The notes beneath the pieces were generated by a model that ran no database searches, was not told the DNA's origin, and worked only from the letters and a program-made list of their open reading frames with translations. 64,000 nt of DNA, from assembly GCA_036274195.1 (NCBI GenBank), contig DASUGD010000236.1, positions 1 through 64,000 on the forward strand, read 5' to 3'. Positions 17,766 through 27,013 of this stretch are shown here, in pieces (the stretch's first letter is position 1; every line of letters begins with the position of its first letter). The translations under genes and the position numbers were made by a program. The DNA comes from JAJKIV01 sp036274195 (lineage in GTDB: Bacteria; Gemmatimonadota; Gemmatimonadetes; Gemmatimonadales; Gemmatimonadaceae).

Positions 17766-20700
17766 TTAGAAGACCACTGCCGGCAACGTCACGTCGATCG
17801 TCTTGAGCCCGCGGGATCGCAGTAGCGCGTTGAATGCCGAGAGGTCCTTGGTCATCAACTGCTCGAGCGCCGCACGAGTAGCGCGCACTTGCTTCACGAG
17901 TGTCTCGTTCACGCTACGCTGCTGCGTCGTCGGCGCGAAGCCGGAGCTGCCGATGCCACCCGCCAGGTAGCTCAGCTGGCCACCGAGCTGCACCGGCCAG
18001 CGCACCTCATCCTGCCCGCGTCCCGTTAGGCGCAGGTCCACGATCGTCTGTTCCACATCGACGAACTTGCGATCCAGCGAGTCGCCAGCGGACTTGACGT
18101 CGGCCGGAGTGGTGCTCACCGCGTTCAGGGTCGCGACCTGCGACCGCACCGCTTCCATGGTGTGCAGCATGTCCGCCGTCGTGTTGGCGTTTGCCTGCAT
18201 CGCGAACAGGAGGTCGGTCGACGCCTTGATGTCGGCGAGGGTCGCCGCCGAGTTGGGATCGCGCCGGACCTCGAGTGGCTGCGTGAACGACTTGCCGTCC
18301 ACCGTCAGCTTCACCGTATATCGACCAGGTGGCACCCGCACGGAGAACGTGCCGAAGCCAGGCGCCGGACGTGTCCCGTCCGCATCCATGGTGAACTCCG
18401 GGTTGAACATCGGCTTCGTGCGGAGCCGCGGGGTTTTCGTCGGTTCGTTGTTGAGGTTCCACCAGACGCGATTCAGACCGGCGTTTCGCGTACCGGCCAA
18501 CGTCCGCACGGTCTTGCCCGCGGCGTCGAGGATGGCGATCGATGGCGCCGACTGCGGCACGCCTTTGAGCCAGTAGTTGAAGACTGCGTCTCCCGGCGGG
18601 TTGGTGCCCACGGTGGGGTCATCGTTGCTGGCGTAGTTGCCCGGAATGTTGATGAATCGGTACGCTGCGCGAGGCGGGAAGAGATACGCGGCAGAGCCGA
18701 TGACGTCCGGCGTGAGCTTCTGCAGTGGCGACAGGTCGTCGAGGATGTAGAAGCCGCGCCCGTACGTCCCGATGACGAGGTCGTTGAAGTGCTCCTGGAT
18801 CACGAGGCCGTAGAACGGCGCTGGTGGGAGCCCACTCATGAGCGGCGCCCAGTTTGCCCCGTCGTCGAACGAGACGTACAGTGCGTTCTCGGTGCCCAGG
18901 TAGAGCAGCCCGCGCCGCACGGGATCCTCGCGGATGATGTGCGCGTAGCTCAGCATGCTCCTGGGGATCCCGTTCACGATGAGCGTCCACGTCTTGCCGA
19001 AATCCGCGGTCTTGTAGACCCACGGATCGCGATTGTTCTCCTGATGGGCGTCGACGATGATGTAGGCCGAGCCGGCCGCATAACGCGATGGCTCGATGTG
19101 ACGCACGGAGCCGTACTTCGGGATACCGGGGATGTTCGCCGTGGCGTTCGTCCAGCTCTTTCCGCCGTCGCGCGTGACCTGCACGAGGCCATCGTTTGTC
19201 CCCGCCCAGATCACCCCTGCCTGGACGCGCGATTCGGCAATCGCGTACACGACGTTGCCGTACTCGACGCCAATGTTGTCGGGCGTGAGGCCACCCGAGA
19301 TCTGCTGCATCGCGCGGTCGTTGCGCGTGAGATCCGGGCTGATCTCCTTCCAGCTCTTTCCGCCGTCCGTGGTCATGTGCACGAACTGGCTACCCGTGTA
19401 GATGCGGTTGTGGTCGTGTGGCGAGATCGTGAACGGCGCGTCCCACACGAACCGGTACTTCACCTCGGCCGCCGAGTGCCCGCCGGTGCTGAGCGGCCAG
19501 ACTTCGACGTTCTGGCCTTCGCGGCGTCGCAGGTCCATGCGGGTGACGATCCCGCCGCGCGCGCCGCTGCCCGACGCGGTCGACCAGACGATGTTCGTGT
19601 CGACCGGGTCGGGAGTGGCCCAGCCACTCTCGCCGCCTAACACGCCGTGCCACGCGCTGCGCGCGATCGTGTTCCCGCTCCGGCTGTTGCTCGGCCCGCG
19701 GTACGAGGGGCCGTCCTGCTTGTTGCCGTAGACGCAATACGGGATGCGCGTGTCCACCGTGACGTGGTACATCTGGGCGATCGGGAGCTGCACGCGGAGC
19801 CACGTGCGACCGCGCGTGGTCGAGATCGAGACCCCGGCGTCGTTCGCGACCGCCATGCGCTCCGGGTTGGTGGGATCGATCCACATGTCGTGGTTGTCGC
19901 CGCCGGGACTGTTGCTGGCGCCACCGGCCACCGGGGCCTGGGCCGCGGCGCTGTCGGCCTGTGGCCGGCCCGACGTGCGGCGCCGACCGCCTAACGTCTC
20001 CCCGCCATCGTACGAGCGGCTGAACGTCGCGCACAGGAAGTACGTCTCGTCGGGGTCGTCCGGTGCGACGGCCATGCGCGTGTAATAAGGTTGGCGGCAG
20101 GCGAGGTTGCGGTCGTAGCTCGCGACCTTCCACGTGGTCCCGCCGTCGTCCGACCGCCACAGCTCGCCGTTGTCGGTCGGCTGGCCGTGGATTGGCACGC
20201 CGTCGCCCGTCTCGATGAGCGCGTAGACGCGGTTGGGGTTCGAGCGCGCGATCGCGAGTCCGATCTTGCCGACCGGGTGCACGGGCAGGCCGTTGCCCTG
20301 GAGCTTTGTCCACTGGGTGCCGCCATCGTGAGACACGTAGATCCCGCTGCCCGGGCCACCACTCTCGCGACCCCACGTCTTCATCTCGAGCTGCCACATG
20401 GCGGCGAACAGCGTGCGTGGGTCGCTCGGGTGCATGACGACGTCGATGCCGCCAGTGTTCTCGTCGACGAACAGCACGCGCTGCCAGGTCGTGCCGCCAT
20501 CGGTCGTGCGGAAGATCCCGCGTTCCGGCTGTGGTCCGTAGCTATGCCCCTGCGCAGCGACGAACACGATGTCCGGGTTCGTCGGATCGATCGCGATCCG
20601 CCCGATCCGCCCGGTTGCCTCGAGTCCTATGCGGGACCACGTCCGGCCGGCATCGGTGGACTTGTAGACGCCGTTGCCGACCGAGATGTGGCTTCGGATG

Positions 20701-21062
20701 AACGGCTCCCCGGTTCCGGCCCAGACGATGTTGGCGTTCGACGGCGCGACGGCGAGCGCGCCGATCGATGAGACGTCCTGGCTGTCGAAGATCGGTGCCC
20801 AGTGGATCCCGGCGTCGGTGGTTTTCCAGATGCCGCCTGACGCCGCGCCCACGTAGTAGACGTTAGGGTCGCCGGGGATGCCCGCGACGGCGACCGTGCG
20901 GTTGCCTACCGGCCCGATGTACCGCGGCCTGAGCTCGGCCGCCGCCGCGGGGTCGAACGCGATTGGCCGGACGCGGCTGAACGTCGTCTGCGCACCTAAC
21001 GACGCGATGCCGACGGCGAGCGAGCCGATCGCGATGCCCGTGCGCAATGACGCTGTCGACAT
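17766..21062 (-). CDS. Secreted BNR/VPS10-like beta-propeller protein
   Basis: A 1098-residue protein with a signal peptide ending near SLGAQ. Asp-box (BNR) repeats recur through residues about 60-790 in forms such as KTTDAGIHW, KSTDAGRTW, RTTDGGTTW and YVSHDGGTQW, building one or two large propellers. The C-terminal 300 residues include a beta-sandwich (FSVRVPPGRYTVKLTV) and a helical tail. The architecture matches proteins annotated as VPS10/sortilin-like in this group; their ligands are unknown. It heads a minus-strand operon with a serine hydrolase and a lipoprotein. A RAYT element is inserted 70 bp upstream of its start and may affect its promoter. Confidence 0.88.
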   Translation of the reverse strand: MSTASLRTGIAIGSLAVGIASLGAQTTFSRVRPIAFDPAAAAELRPRYIGPVGNRTVAVAGIPGDPNVYYVGAASGGIWKTTDAGIHWAPIFDSQDVSSIGALAVAPSNANIVWAGTGEPFIRSHISVGNGVYKSTDAGRTWSRIGLEATGRIGRIAIDPTNPDIVFVAAQGHSYGPQPERGIFRTTDGGTTWQRVLFVDENTGGIDVVMHPSDPRTLFAAMWQLEMKTWGRESGGPGSGIYVSHDGGTQWTKLQGNGLPVHPVGKIGLAIARSNPNRVYALIETGDGVPIHGQPTDNGELWRSDDGGTTWKVASYDRNLACRQPYYTRMAVAPDDPDETYFLCATFSRSYDGGETLGGRRRTSGRPQADSAAAQAPVAGGASNSPGGDNHDMWIDPTNPERMAVANDAGVSISTTRGRTWLRVQLPIAQMYHVTVDTRIPYCVYGNKQDGPSYRGPSNSRSGNTIARSAWHGVLGGESGWATPDPVDTNIVWSTASGSGARGGIVTRMDLRRREGQNVEVWPLSTGGHSAAEVKYRFVWDAPFTISPHDHNRIYTGSQFVHMTTDGGKSWKEISPDLTRNDRAMQQISGGLTPDNIGVEYGNVVYAIAESRVQAGVIWAGTNDGLVQVTRDGGKSWTNATANIPGIPKYGSVRHIEPSRYAAGSAYIIVDAHQENNRDPWVYKTADFGKTWTLIVNGIPRSMLSYAHIIREDPVRRGLLYLGTENALYVSFDDGANWAPLMSGLPPAPFYGLVIQEHFNDLVIGTYGRGFYILDDLSPLQKLTPDVIGSAAYLFPPRAAYRFINIPGNYASNDDPTVGTNPPGDAVFNYWLKGVPQSAPSIAILDAAGKTVRTLAGTRNAGLNRVWWNLNNEPTKTPRLRTKPMFNPEFTMDADGTRPAPGFGTFSVRVPPGRYTVKLTVDGKSFTQPLEVRRDPNSAATLADIKASTDLLFAMQANANTTADMLHTMEAVRSQVATLNAVSTTPADVKSAGDSLDRKFVDVEQTIVDLRLTGRGQDEVRWPVQLGGQLSYLAGGIGSSGFAPTTQQRSVNETLVKQVRATRAALEQLMTKDLSAFNALLRSRGLKTIDVTLPAVVF

Positions 21063-21132
21063 GCAAGCCTCCGTATCCGATGGCGGTGGCGACTATCATC
21101 CGCCCCCCGGCCTGCGACGGCAAGGTTTCGCC

Positions 21133-21151
21133 CCGTATGGGGTCAGACTCC
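21133..21151 (+). repeat. Left terminal inverted repeat of the RAYT unit
   Basis: Perfect 19-bp inverse copy of 22179-22197. GGGGTCAGACTCC strings of this kind are often found flanking RAYT genes and are probably REP-like recognition hairpins. Confidence 0.8.
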
Positions 21152-21367
21152 TTGTTCATCATCCTGTTGCATGCCAGCGCTTCGGCGGCGAATGCCTGTC
21201 AGCATGAACCCGCGGCAAGCGTAGTCGCGAATGGCAGGAGGACGAGCGTCCCGAACGCGAGCAGCCGCAGGCCAAGCCACCCGATCAGCCCCGGCACCGC
21301 ACGCAACGGCCCACGAGAAAGACTCCGGCTTCGGCAGCAAAGCCCGAGCGGATGTCAGCCTTCGAGG

Positions 21368-22069
21368 TCAGGCTTCGGGCTTGGCATTGGCGGCCGACCG
21401 CCACACTCGCAGGGCGTCCGTGCGGCGTCCGACGAGCGCGGCGATCTCCCGGCGGAATTTCCTGCTGCCGAGCGTCCAGCCCTTTTGTGTCGCGTTGCGG
21501 ATTGCCGCGACGGTCGATTCGTCGAGAGGGACGTCGAACAACCCGCGATACACGGCCTGCCGTTGGGCGTCGTCACGTCCGAGCCGAGTATAATCCTCGG
21601 GGGGCGAAACGAGGGCGTCGTGCCTGCCGAACGCGTTTGCTCCATGACTCGACCACGGATACGCCCGCGGATCCGGCGTCAGACCGGCGCGCACCGGGTT
21701 GAGCTCGATGTAGCGATAGCACGCGAAGAGGTACGAGTCGGTCTCGAGCACCGTGGCCTTGTACCGGCCCTCCCACAGGGTGCCCGTCCGTCCATACGCG
21801 GAGTTGAAATGACCCACGTATCGGCGACCAACGGATTGCATGACCTGGGCGATCGCTGTCTCGGTCGAGGGCGTCACGAGCAAGTGTACGTGGTTCGTCA
21901 TCAACACGTAGGCATGAATCCGACAACCGTGTTTCTCGCTCGCGGCCGACAGACAGTCGCGAAAGAAGCGATAGTCCGCGTCGATGGCGAAGCATGCGCA
22001 TCGGTTGTTTCCACGTTGGATGACGTGCTGCGGAACTCCCGGCGGGGCGCAACGGGGCAGACGGGGCAT
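21368..22069 (-). CDS. REP-associated tyrosine transposase (RAYT, Y1/TnpA-REP family)
   Basis: I start the 233-residue protein at ATG 22069, which gives the typical N-terminus MPRLPR..PGVPQHVIQRGNN. The HUH motif is NHVHLL (H60, H62). The catalytic tyrosine is in YRYIELNPVRAG (Y120). LWEGRYKATVLE and YPWSSH are also characteristic. RAYTs are single-copy, often domesticated relatives of IS200/IS605 transposases; they cut and join single-stranded REP hairpins and are held responsible for spreading REP elements. The protein looks complete, with no frameshift. Confidence 0.9.
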   Translation of the reverse strand: MPRLPRCAPPGVPQHVIQRGNNRCACFAIDADYRFFRDCLSAASEKHGCRIHAYVLMTNHVHLLVTPSTETAIAQVMQSVGRRYVGHFNSAYGRTGTLWEGRYKATVLETDSYLFACYRYIELNPVRAGLTPDPRAYPWSSHGANAFGRHDALVSPPEDYTRLGRDDAQRQAVYRGLFDVPLDESTVAAIRNATQKGWTLGSRKFRREIAALVGRRTDALRVWRSAANAKPEA

Positions 22070-22178
22070 TGAACGATCCCTGAATAGCGTGGAGCGAGAC
22101 AATACTTGTGACGCCACCGGGACCCGGCACAGTTCCAACGCACGCCGCGTCGATCGAACGCGTTGGTTCGATGCGTTA

Positions 22179-22197
22179 GGAGTCTGACCCCATACGG
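22179..22197 (-). repeat. Right terminal inverted repeat of the RAYT unit
   Basis: Exact reverse complement of 21133-21151. A GTTAGG motif directly abuts it on the inside (22175-22180). Confidence 0.8.
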
Positions 22198-22198
22198 A

Positions 22199-24610
22199 TC
22201 AGAAGGTTGCCTCCACGTACAAGTGCATGCGCCAGACGGTGCGCGGGTCGATGCCTCGCGCGAGATCGATGCGCGCGAGGCCGTCGAGGAGCGAGACGCC
22301 GATGCCGGCGCCTCGAACGCTGCCTGTCGATTTGCTCCACTCATCGCGCGGGCCCGCCCAGCCGGCATCGTAGAACAGCACCGGGCGCATGACGGTTCCG
22401 CCCATGAATGCGAGCTCCGCGCGGGTAAGCCAGTAGGCATCACCCATGAGCTGGTCTGGCGGAAACCCGCGCACCGTGCTCGTCCCGCCAATGTGCCACG
22501 CCCGCTGGGGAGGCAACGTGCCGCCACTCGTTCCGGCACCGCCGGTGAGCGACAGGCCGACCTTGCGGAAGAGGTAACGCGAGGCGTTCACGTCGATCGC
22601 GCCTCGCGTGTAGTCGAACGTCCCCGCCGCCGCTTCGGCACGAATGTCGGTCGACAACCGGAAGCCACGCGGGTCGAGCCCATGCGACGACCGAAGCCGT
22701 GCCGACGCGCCGCCCTCGGTTGCCGGGATGGTCGTCACGTTAGGCGCGAACTCCGCCCCACGGAACGCGTTCGGCAGCGACACCTGCGTTCCGACCGGCG
22801 CGTCGTAATGGTGCTCGGCGAAGAGGCGCCACCTCACCCCCGTTGCGGCGCTCGGCACACGTGTGCCGGTGAGCTCGGCCCCCAAGCTCCGGAAGTAGAA
22901 GCCCTCGTCACGGCCGAACACCAGTGCCGACAGCGACCCACCGATCCCGAAGGCGTCACCCCAATCGTTCGCGCTGTTCAGGCGGAAGTAGCTCGAAAGT
23001 GCCAGCGAGCGCTCCTCGGTTCCGCGCGCAAGCCGGAGCTCTACGTTAGGCACGAGGTCGGCGGTGCCGAGGCGGAGCAGGGCGCTCCCGTCGTACGTCT
23101 GCTTCACCCGGCGGTCGGCGCGCACGCCTAACGACAACCCTTCCACGCGGTTGTAGCGCATGAGACCACCCCGCCAACCATACGACACGAGCGTCGGCGT
23201 CGTCGCCGACGACCCGGACACCGCCTCGAGCTCCCTGTCGATCCCGAGGTCCTTCGCGAGCGCGCGCGCGTCGGCAATGCCGAACTCCTCCTCCCCCTTG
23301 TCGAAGATGGACGCCGGAAGCTCCGGCGAGTGTGCCAACGCCGCCGTATCGCACGGCATGGCGAGCGTCATCCGAACGTCACCACGCCGTTCACGATGGT
23401 AGGCCGTGTCCCCTGTCGCGCAGTCCAGCGCTCGGTTCCGACGCTTGAACTGCTTCCCCGGTATTACACCGTCGACGACGCCCTCGACGACCGATCCGAT
23501 ATCGTCGCCGATGTCCGTGGAGAACCGACGCATCCCCTCCGTCACGGTCGGGAGCGTGTCCGTTCCATTGACCGACGCGTAGCGGAAGCTCTGATCGAGG
23601 GTCACCGTGGATCGCACGAACCCCATGTGCAGCTCGCCGCGAGCGGTCTGGGATCGCGGCAGCCACCAGCGCTCGCCAAAAAGCCCGTAGTCGATCGTGA
23701 ACGCCTCGACGTTGAACGTGAACGGCGTCAGGAGCGTCGCACGGATTGGTGTGGGAACATCCTCGAACGAATCCTCATCGGCGAACTTCTTGAGATCCAT
23801 CGGGGCGGCGGGCCGAAACGCGGCACGCACCAGCTGGCCACCCGACTCGAACCAGAGCGAGCCGACGATGAGGTCCGCGCTCGCTTCCCGCGCGCGAACG
23901 ACCACCTCGTGCAGCACGATCTCCTTGCCGCCGGGCAGTCGAATCGTCGCCGAATCCCCGGACCGGTACTCGTAAACGGCCTCCGCGCCGCGCTCGAGCG
24001 GATGGACGTACGAGAACGGGTCTTCGTCGCCGTCGCCTTCGCCGTCGTCGAAGTTGGACCACCACATGAGTCGTTCGCTCCCCGAGAAATAGGGAACCGG
24101 CACCATCTCGGCCATCCCGGTCAGCACGCGCACGCCGGGGAACGAGATGGGAATGGCGGAGCGCGCGCCAAGCATGTCGACCCAAACCCGGTTCGACTGG
24201 TTCCATCGCACCCGGGCGGCGAGCTCCATGCGGAACAGCAGCCGGTCGCGACCGATCGCCTTGACGTTCAGGCCGGCCGAAAGCCGCTGCTTCACCGTCG
24301 CGTCGTAACTCGTTAGGGTCGAATCCTGGAAGAAGCGAGCGCGGCGGGCGCGTTCGATCGTCTCGCGCGCACCCACGTCACGGAAAGCGCTCGCGGCAAC
24401 GGACGGCGAGGCATCAGGCAGAGGACCTCGCCGCGAGTGGCGCTCGTCGTCGCCACGTCGCCCGTTCGGCGGCTCCGAGCGGATGATGACACGGTCGCGA
24501 CTCGAATCGGGGCGGGGCGGGCGATCGGACTGGGCACCGGCCGAGGGAGCCACACCGGTGGCCGCGACAGCCAGCGCTCCGAGGACGGACCTGACACGAG
24601 CCGAAGGCAC
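22199..24610 (-). CDS. Outer-membrane beta-barrel protein (Omp85/BamA-like C-terminal domain)
   Basis: An 803-residue protein with GTG start and a signal peptide ending near SAGAQ. The N-terminal half is a polar, mostly beta periplasmic region. The C-terminal ~350 residues are amphipathic strands ending in phenylalanine (YVEATF), as in outer-membrane barrels. GGTSTVRGFPPDQL carries the VRGF signature of the Omp85 superfamily. POTRA domains are not evident, so it is not BamA itself; it resembles the surface-antigen branch found next to patatin or secretion modules. It is divergent from the coiled-coil lipoprotein gene. Its stop codon lies 1 bp from the RAYT unit. Confidence 0.78.
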   Translation of the reverse strand: MPSARVRSVLGALAVAATGVAPSAGAQSDRPPRPDSSRDRVIIRSEPPNGRRGDDERHSRRGPLPDASPSVAASAFRDVGARETIERARRARFFQDSTLTSYDATVKQRLSAGLNVKAIGRDRLLFRMELAARVRWNQSNRVWVDMLGARSAIPISFPGVRVLTGMAEMVPVPYFSGSERLMWWSNFDDGEGDGDEDPFSYVHPLERGAEAVYEYRSGDSATIRLPGGKEIVLHEVVVRAREASADLIVGSLWFESGGQLVRAAFRPAAPMDLKKFADEDSFEDVPTPIRATLLTPFTFNVEAFTIDYGLFGERWWLPRSQTARGELHMGFVRSTVTLDQSFRYASVNGTDTLPTVTEGMRRFSTDIGDDIGSVVEGVVDGVIPGKQFKRRNRALDCATGDTAYHRERRGDVRMTLAMPCDTAALAHSPELPASIFDKGEEEFGIADARALAKDLGIDRELEAVSGSSATTPTLVSYGWRGGLMRYNRVEGLSLGVRADRRVKQTYDGSALLRLGTADLVPNVELRLARGTEERSLALSSYFRLNSANDWGDAFGIGGSLSALVFGRDEGFYFRSLGAELTGTRVPSAATGVRWRLFAEHHYDAPVGTQVSLPNAFRGAEFAPNVTTIPATEGGASARLRSSHGLDPRGFRLSTDIRAEAAAGTFDYTRGAIDVNASRYLFRKVGLSLTGGAGTSGGTLPPQRAWHIGGTSTVRGFPPDQLMGDAYWLTRAELAFMGGTVMRPVLFYDAGWAGPRDEWSKSTGSVRGAGIGVSLLDGLARIDLARGIDPRTVWRMHLYVEATF

Positions 24611-24943
24611 CTCAGCGACCTCGCTCCGGGGAGACTGTCCCTACGGCACGGGCTTGCGGCGGTTTCCCACGGCAAGCCGGTTCGTCCCGGCCGAGCCTCT
24701 GCTTGTTCTGCGTTAGGCAGTGAAACTGGACAACGGTCGGAGCACGAACGGTTAGTCTCACTTAACAAAATTTGCGGGCTCTGGTGTGACCGCCGTCACG
24801 CCGGTCCATGCGCAATGGCGACACATTTTGGTATCACAAGCCACGCTTCGATCGTCACACTACGACCCGGCGCGCACCGGAAGCCGCGTCGCCTCGATCG
24901 ATCTTATACGACAGGCATAGTCCAGCACCACGTGGAGACTCGA
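24611..24943. other. Divergent promoter region
   Basis: A 333-bp gap between divergent genes. It contains an AT-rich patch (CTTAACAAAATTTG, about 24762-24775), the CRP-like site below, TTTTGGTATCACAAG at 24826-24840 and a possible -10 TATACG near 24905 for the rightward gene. No convincing gene is present. Confidence 0.5.
24785..24800. promoter_or_regulatory. CRP/FNR-like site
   Basis: TGTGACCGCCGTCACG matches the TGTGA-N6-TCAC(A) pattern of CRP-family operators at all but the last base. It lies in the shared promoter region of two divergent genes, 144 bp before the rightward start codon. Confidence 0.4.
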
Positions 24944-25867
24944 ATGACCCGACGCATCTTCGCTCTCGCTCTGGCCGCGACGGCGTTCGCGTGCAAGGAG
25001 CAGCCCCGTCGCAACGCCGACGGAAGTCCCGCCCTCAGTTATGCGGCGCAGGATTCGCTGCTGAAAGTCAAGGACAGCGTAATCGCCGACAAGACCCGCC
25101 AGCTCAGCGAGCAGAGCTCGATCATCGGCGACGCCGCGACCAGCGCGCGGCTGATCAACGACATCGACAAGGATCTCGCGAACGTTCGGCTCAAGACCAG
25201 CAAGAAGGCGACGGCGAGCAACGTGGCCGAGACCGAGGCGAACGCGTCGAGCAAGCTGGAGACGATCCAGGCGAAGATCGGCGTGCTGATCGCGCGGCTC
25301 AACGCGAGCGAAGCGCGTGTCCGCAAGCTCCGCAACGACCAGCTCGCGCATGCGAAGGTCGATTCGCAGCAGGTAGCCCAGCTCGCCGAGTACGAGCGGT
25401 CGATCCAGGATATGAAGGCGACGGTCGAGCGTCAGCAGGCCGAGATCGTTTCGCTCACGCAGCGCGTCGACAGCCTGACCAGCGCGAACACGGTGCTCAT
25501 CGCCCGCACCAACGAGATGTCGGCCCGTGAGGACTCGGTGTTCGTCGCGATCGGCTCCGAGAAGGAGCTCATGAACCGCGGGCTGATCAAGAAGGAAGGC
25601 GGCACGAAGCTGATGTTCGGTCGCGGCAAGACGATCGTCGCCGCTCGCCACCTCGAGCCGACGCAGTTCCAGACGATCTCGAAGCTCAAGGATCTCACGA
25701 TCAGCCTGCCGGATCCGGACAAGACGTACCGCGTTGTGACCCGCCAGGACATGCATTTCGCCGAGCCGCAGGACCCGAAGAAGGGCATGGTGAAGGGCTC
25801 GTTGAAGATCTCCGACCCGAACGCCTTCTGGGGTGGGTCGAAGTATCTGATTCTGGTCGAGCAGTAA
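24944..25867 (+). CDS. Coiled-coil lipoprotein
   Basis: A 307-residue protein with GGAG upstream of the ATG and a lipoprotein signal (ATAFACKEQ). Residues about 40-195 show heptad-type hydrophobic spacing, with many Lys, Glu, Gln and Ala (SSIIGDAATSARLINDI, RSIQDMKATVERQQAEI), consistent with a long coiled coil. The C-terminal ~100 residues form a compact domain with KLMFGRGKTIVAARH and SKYLILVEQ. Comparable proteins in this group are unnamed; a role at the envelope as a spacer or scaffold is only a guess. The stop codon is followed within 4 bp by heptad repeats. Confidence 0.72.
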   Translation: MTRRIFALALAATAFACKEQPRRNADGSPALSYAAQDSLLKVKDSVIADKTRQLSEQSSIIGDAATSARLINDIDKDLANVRLKTSKKATASNVAETEANASSKLETIQAKIGVLIARLNASEARVRKLRNDQLAHAKVDSQQVAQLAEYERSIQDMKATVERQQAEIVSLTQRVDSLTSANTVLIARTNEMSAREDSVFVAIGSEKELMNRGLIKKEGGTKLMFGRGKTIVAARHLEPTQFQTISKLKDLTISLPDPDKTYRVVTRQDMHFAEPQDPKKGMVKGSLKISDPNAFWGGSKYLILVEQ

Positions 25868-25870
25868 AAG

Positions 25871-26029
25871 CCGGGAAACGGGAAACGGGAAACGGGAAAC
25901 GGTTAAACGGCGGCTGGTAGCTGGCTGCTCGTGCTGGCTGCTGGATGACGAGAACCCTCGGGATGCTCTTCTCACCAGAAGAAGCATCCCGAGGGTTCTC
26001 CGTTTCCCGTTTCCCGTTTCCCGTTTCCC
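25871..26029. repeat. Composite intergenic element A (heptads, CTGG block, palindromic core, inverted heptads)
   Basis: The order is GGGAAAC heptads (25871-25903), a CTGG-rich block (25909-25949), a 51-bp palindromic core (25950-26000) with arms GAGAACCCTCGGGATGC, and inverted GTTTCCC heptads (26001-26028). It fills the gap between convergent genes ending at 25867 and 26030. Element B at 40812-41006 has the same parts in the opposite orientation. Confidence 0.85.
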
Positions 26030-26998
26030 TTATTCTTTCATACGTTCGTACGCTGCCCGGGCGGCTTTCGCAGTAAGCCCAAGCTGGGCACACGCGGCGG
26101 CGAGCGCGAGGGGAAGGGCGTCGAGCACCGCCAGCAGAATGTGCTGCGTCCCCGCGCGGCGGTGACCGTCCTTGCTCGCCTCGAGCAGTGAGTTGTCGAG
26201 GGCGTGTTGAGTCTCGGGCGACAGCTGCAGCGATTTGCGCTCGTGGCGCTCTTCCTTGTCCGGTAGTCGCTCCACCATCGCCTCGACGACGCGCTTTCGC
26301 GAGCCGATGACCTGATCGAGCACGACGACGGCCATGCCGTCGTCGCGGGACGCGAGAGCAAGCAACACGTGCGACAGCTCGACCGTCGCGTGATCCCGCG
26401 CGTCCGCCTCCGTGTACGCCGCTCGCAACGTCTCGCGTGCCCTACCGGTGAAGTCATCGACGAGCGCCACCCCGTACGGACTCCGCGACCGGGCATAGCC
26501 GGGGGCCGCGGCGTGTGCCGCGAGCGAGTCGACGGATGTCGCGGGCGCCGGCGATCCGAGGAGCGCACGCGTCTCGCCCCGTGCGCGCTCGAGCGTCACG
26601 CCCATCGCCGTGAGCGTCTCCGCGCCGATACCCGTCTTCTCGGCCAGGATGCCGAGCAGCAGATGCTCGGTGCCGACGTAGTCGTGGCGGAGGAGGCGCG
26701 CCTCGGCCATCGTCAGCTCGAGCACCTTCTTCGCGCGCGACGTATAGGGAAGGTCCGGCCCGACGCGACGCTCGGGATTTCCCGGCGTCACGGCAGCGCG
26801 CACGCGGGCGACGATGTCATCACAGCGGGCGCCTAACGCCTCGAGCACGGCTGTCGCCGGCCCGTCGGGTTCCAGCGCGACCGCGATCGCCAGATGCTCG
26901 GTGCCCACGTAGTCGTGGTGCATCTCGAGCGCGACCTCACGCGCCCGGCGCAGGACCTGCCGCACGCGATCCGTGAAGTTGTACGCCTGCTGTGCCAT
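26030..26998 (-). CDS. Clp N-domain repeat protein without AAA+ module
   Basis: A 322-residue protein made of four Clp_N repeats. Signature strings are HDYVGTEHLAIA (first), HDYVGTEHLLLG (second), ATVELSHVLLAL (third) and AGTQHILLAVL (fourth). No Walker motifs are present, so it is not a ClpA/B/C ATPase. Such stand-alone proteins resemble ClpS-like adaptors or double Clp-N proteins and may bind substrates for a protease. I choose ATG 26998 because it gives a ClpC-like N-terminus (AYNFTDRVRQV); GTG 27013 directly follows the upstream stop and is possible. It is the second gene after the amidohydrolase. Confidence 0.82.
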   Translation of the reverse strand: MAQQAYNFTDRVRQVLRRAREVALEMHHDYVGTEHLAIAVALEPDGPATAVLEALGARCDDIVARVRAAVTPGNPERRVGPDLPYTSRAKKVLELTMAEARLLRHDYVGTEHLLLGILAEKTGIGAETLTAMGVTLERARGETRALLGSPAPATSVDSLAAHAAAPGYARSRSPYGVALVDDFTGRARETLRAAYTEADARDHATVELSHVLLALASRDDGMAVVVLDQVIGSRKRVVEAMVERLPDKEERHERKSLQLSPETQHALDNSLLEASKDGHRRAGTQHILLAVLDALPLALAAACAQLGLTAKAARAAYERMKE

Positions 26999-27013
26999 GG
27001 CGCGGTCTGCCAC

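Larger units (their letters stand above)
21133..22197 (-). mobile_element. RAYT unit bounded by 19-bp perfect inverted repeats
   Basis: The unit spans 1065 bp, from CCGTATGGGGTCAGACTCC at 21133-21151 to its exact reverse complement at 22179-22197. It contains a Y1 REP-associated tyrosine transposase gene. The left end falls in the promoter region of the propeller operon; the right end falls 1 bp after the stop of the outer-membrane protein gene. No target duplication is evident at the two ends. Confidence 0.75.
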
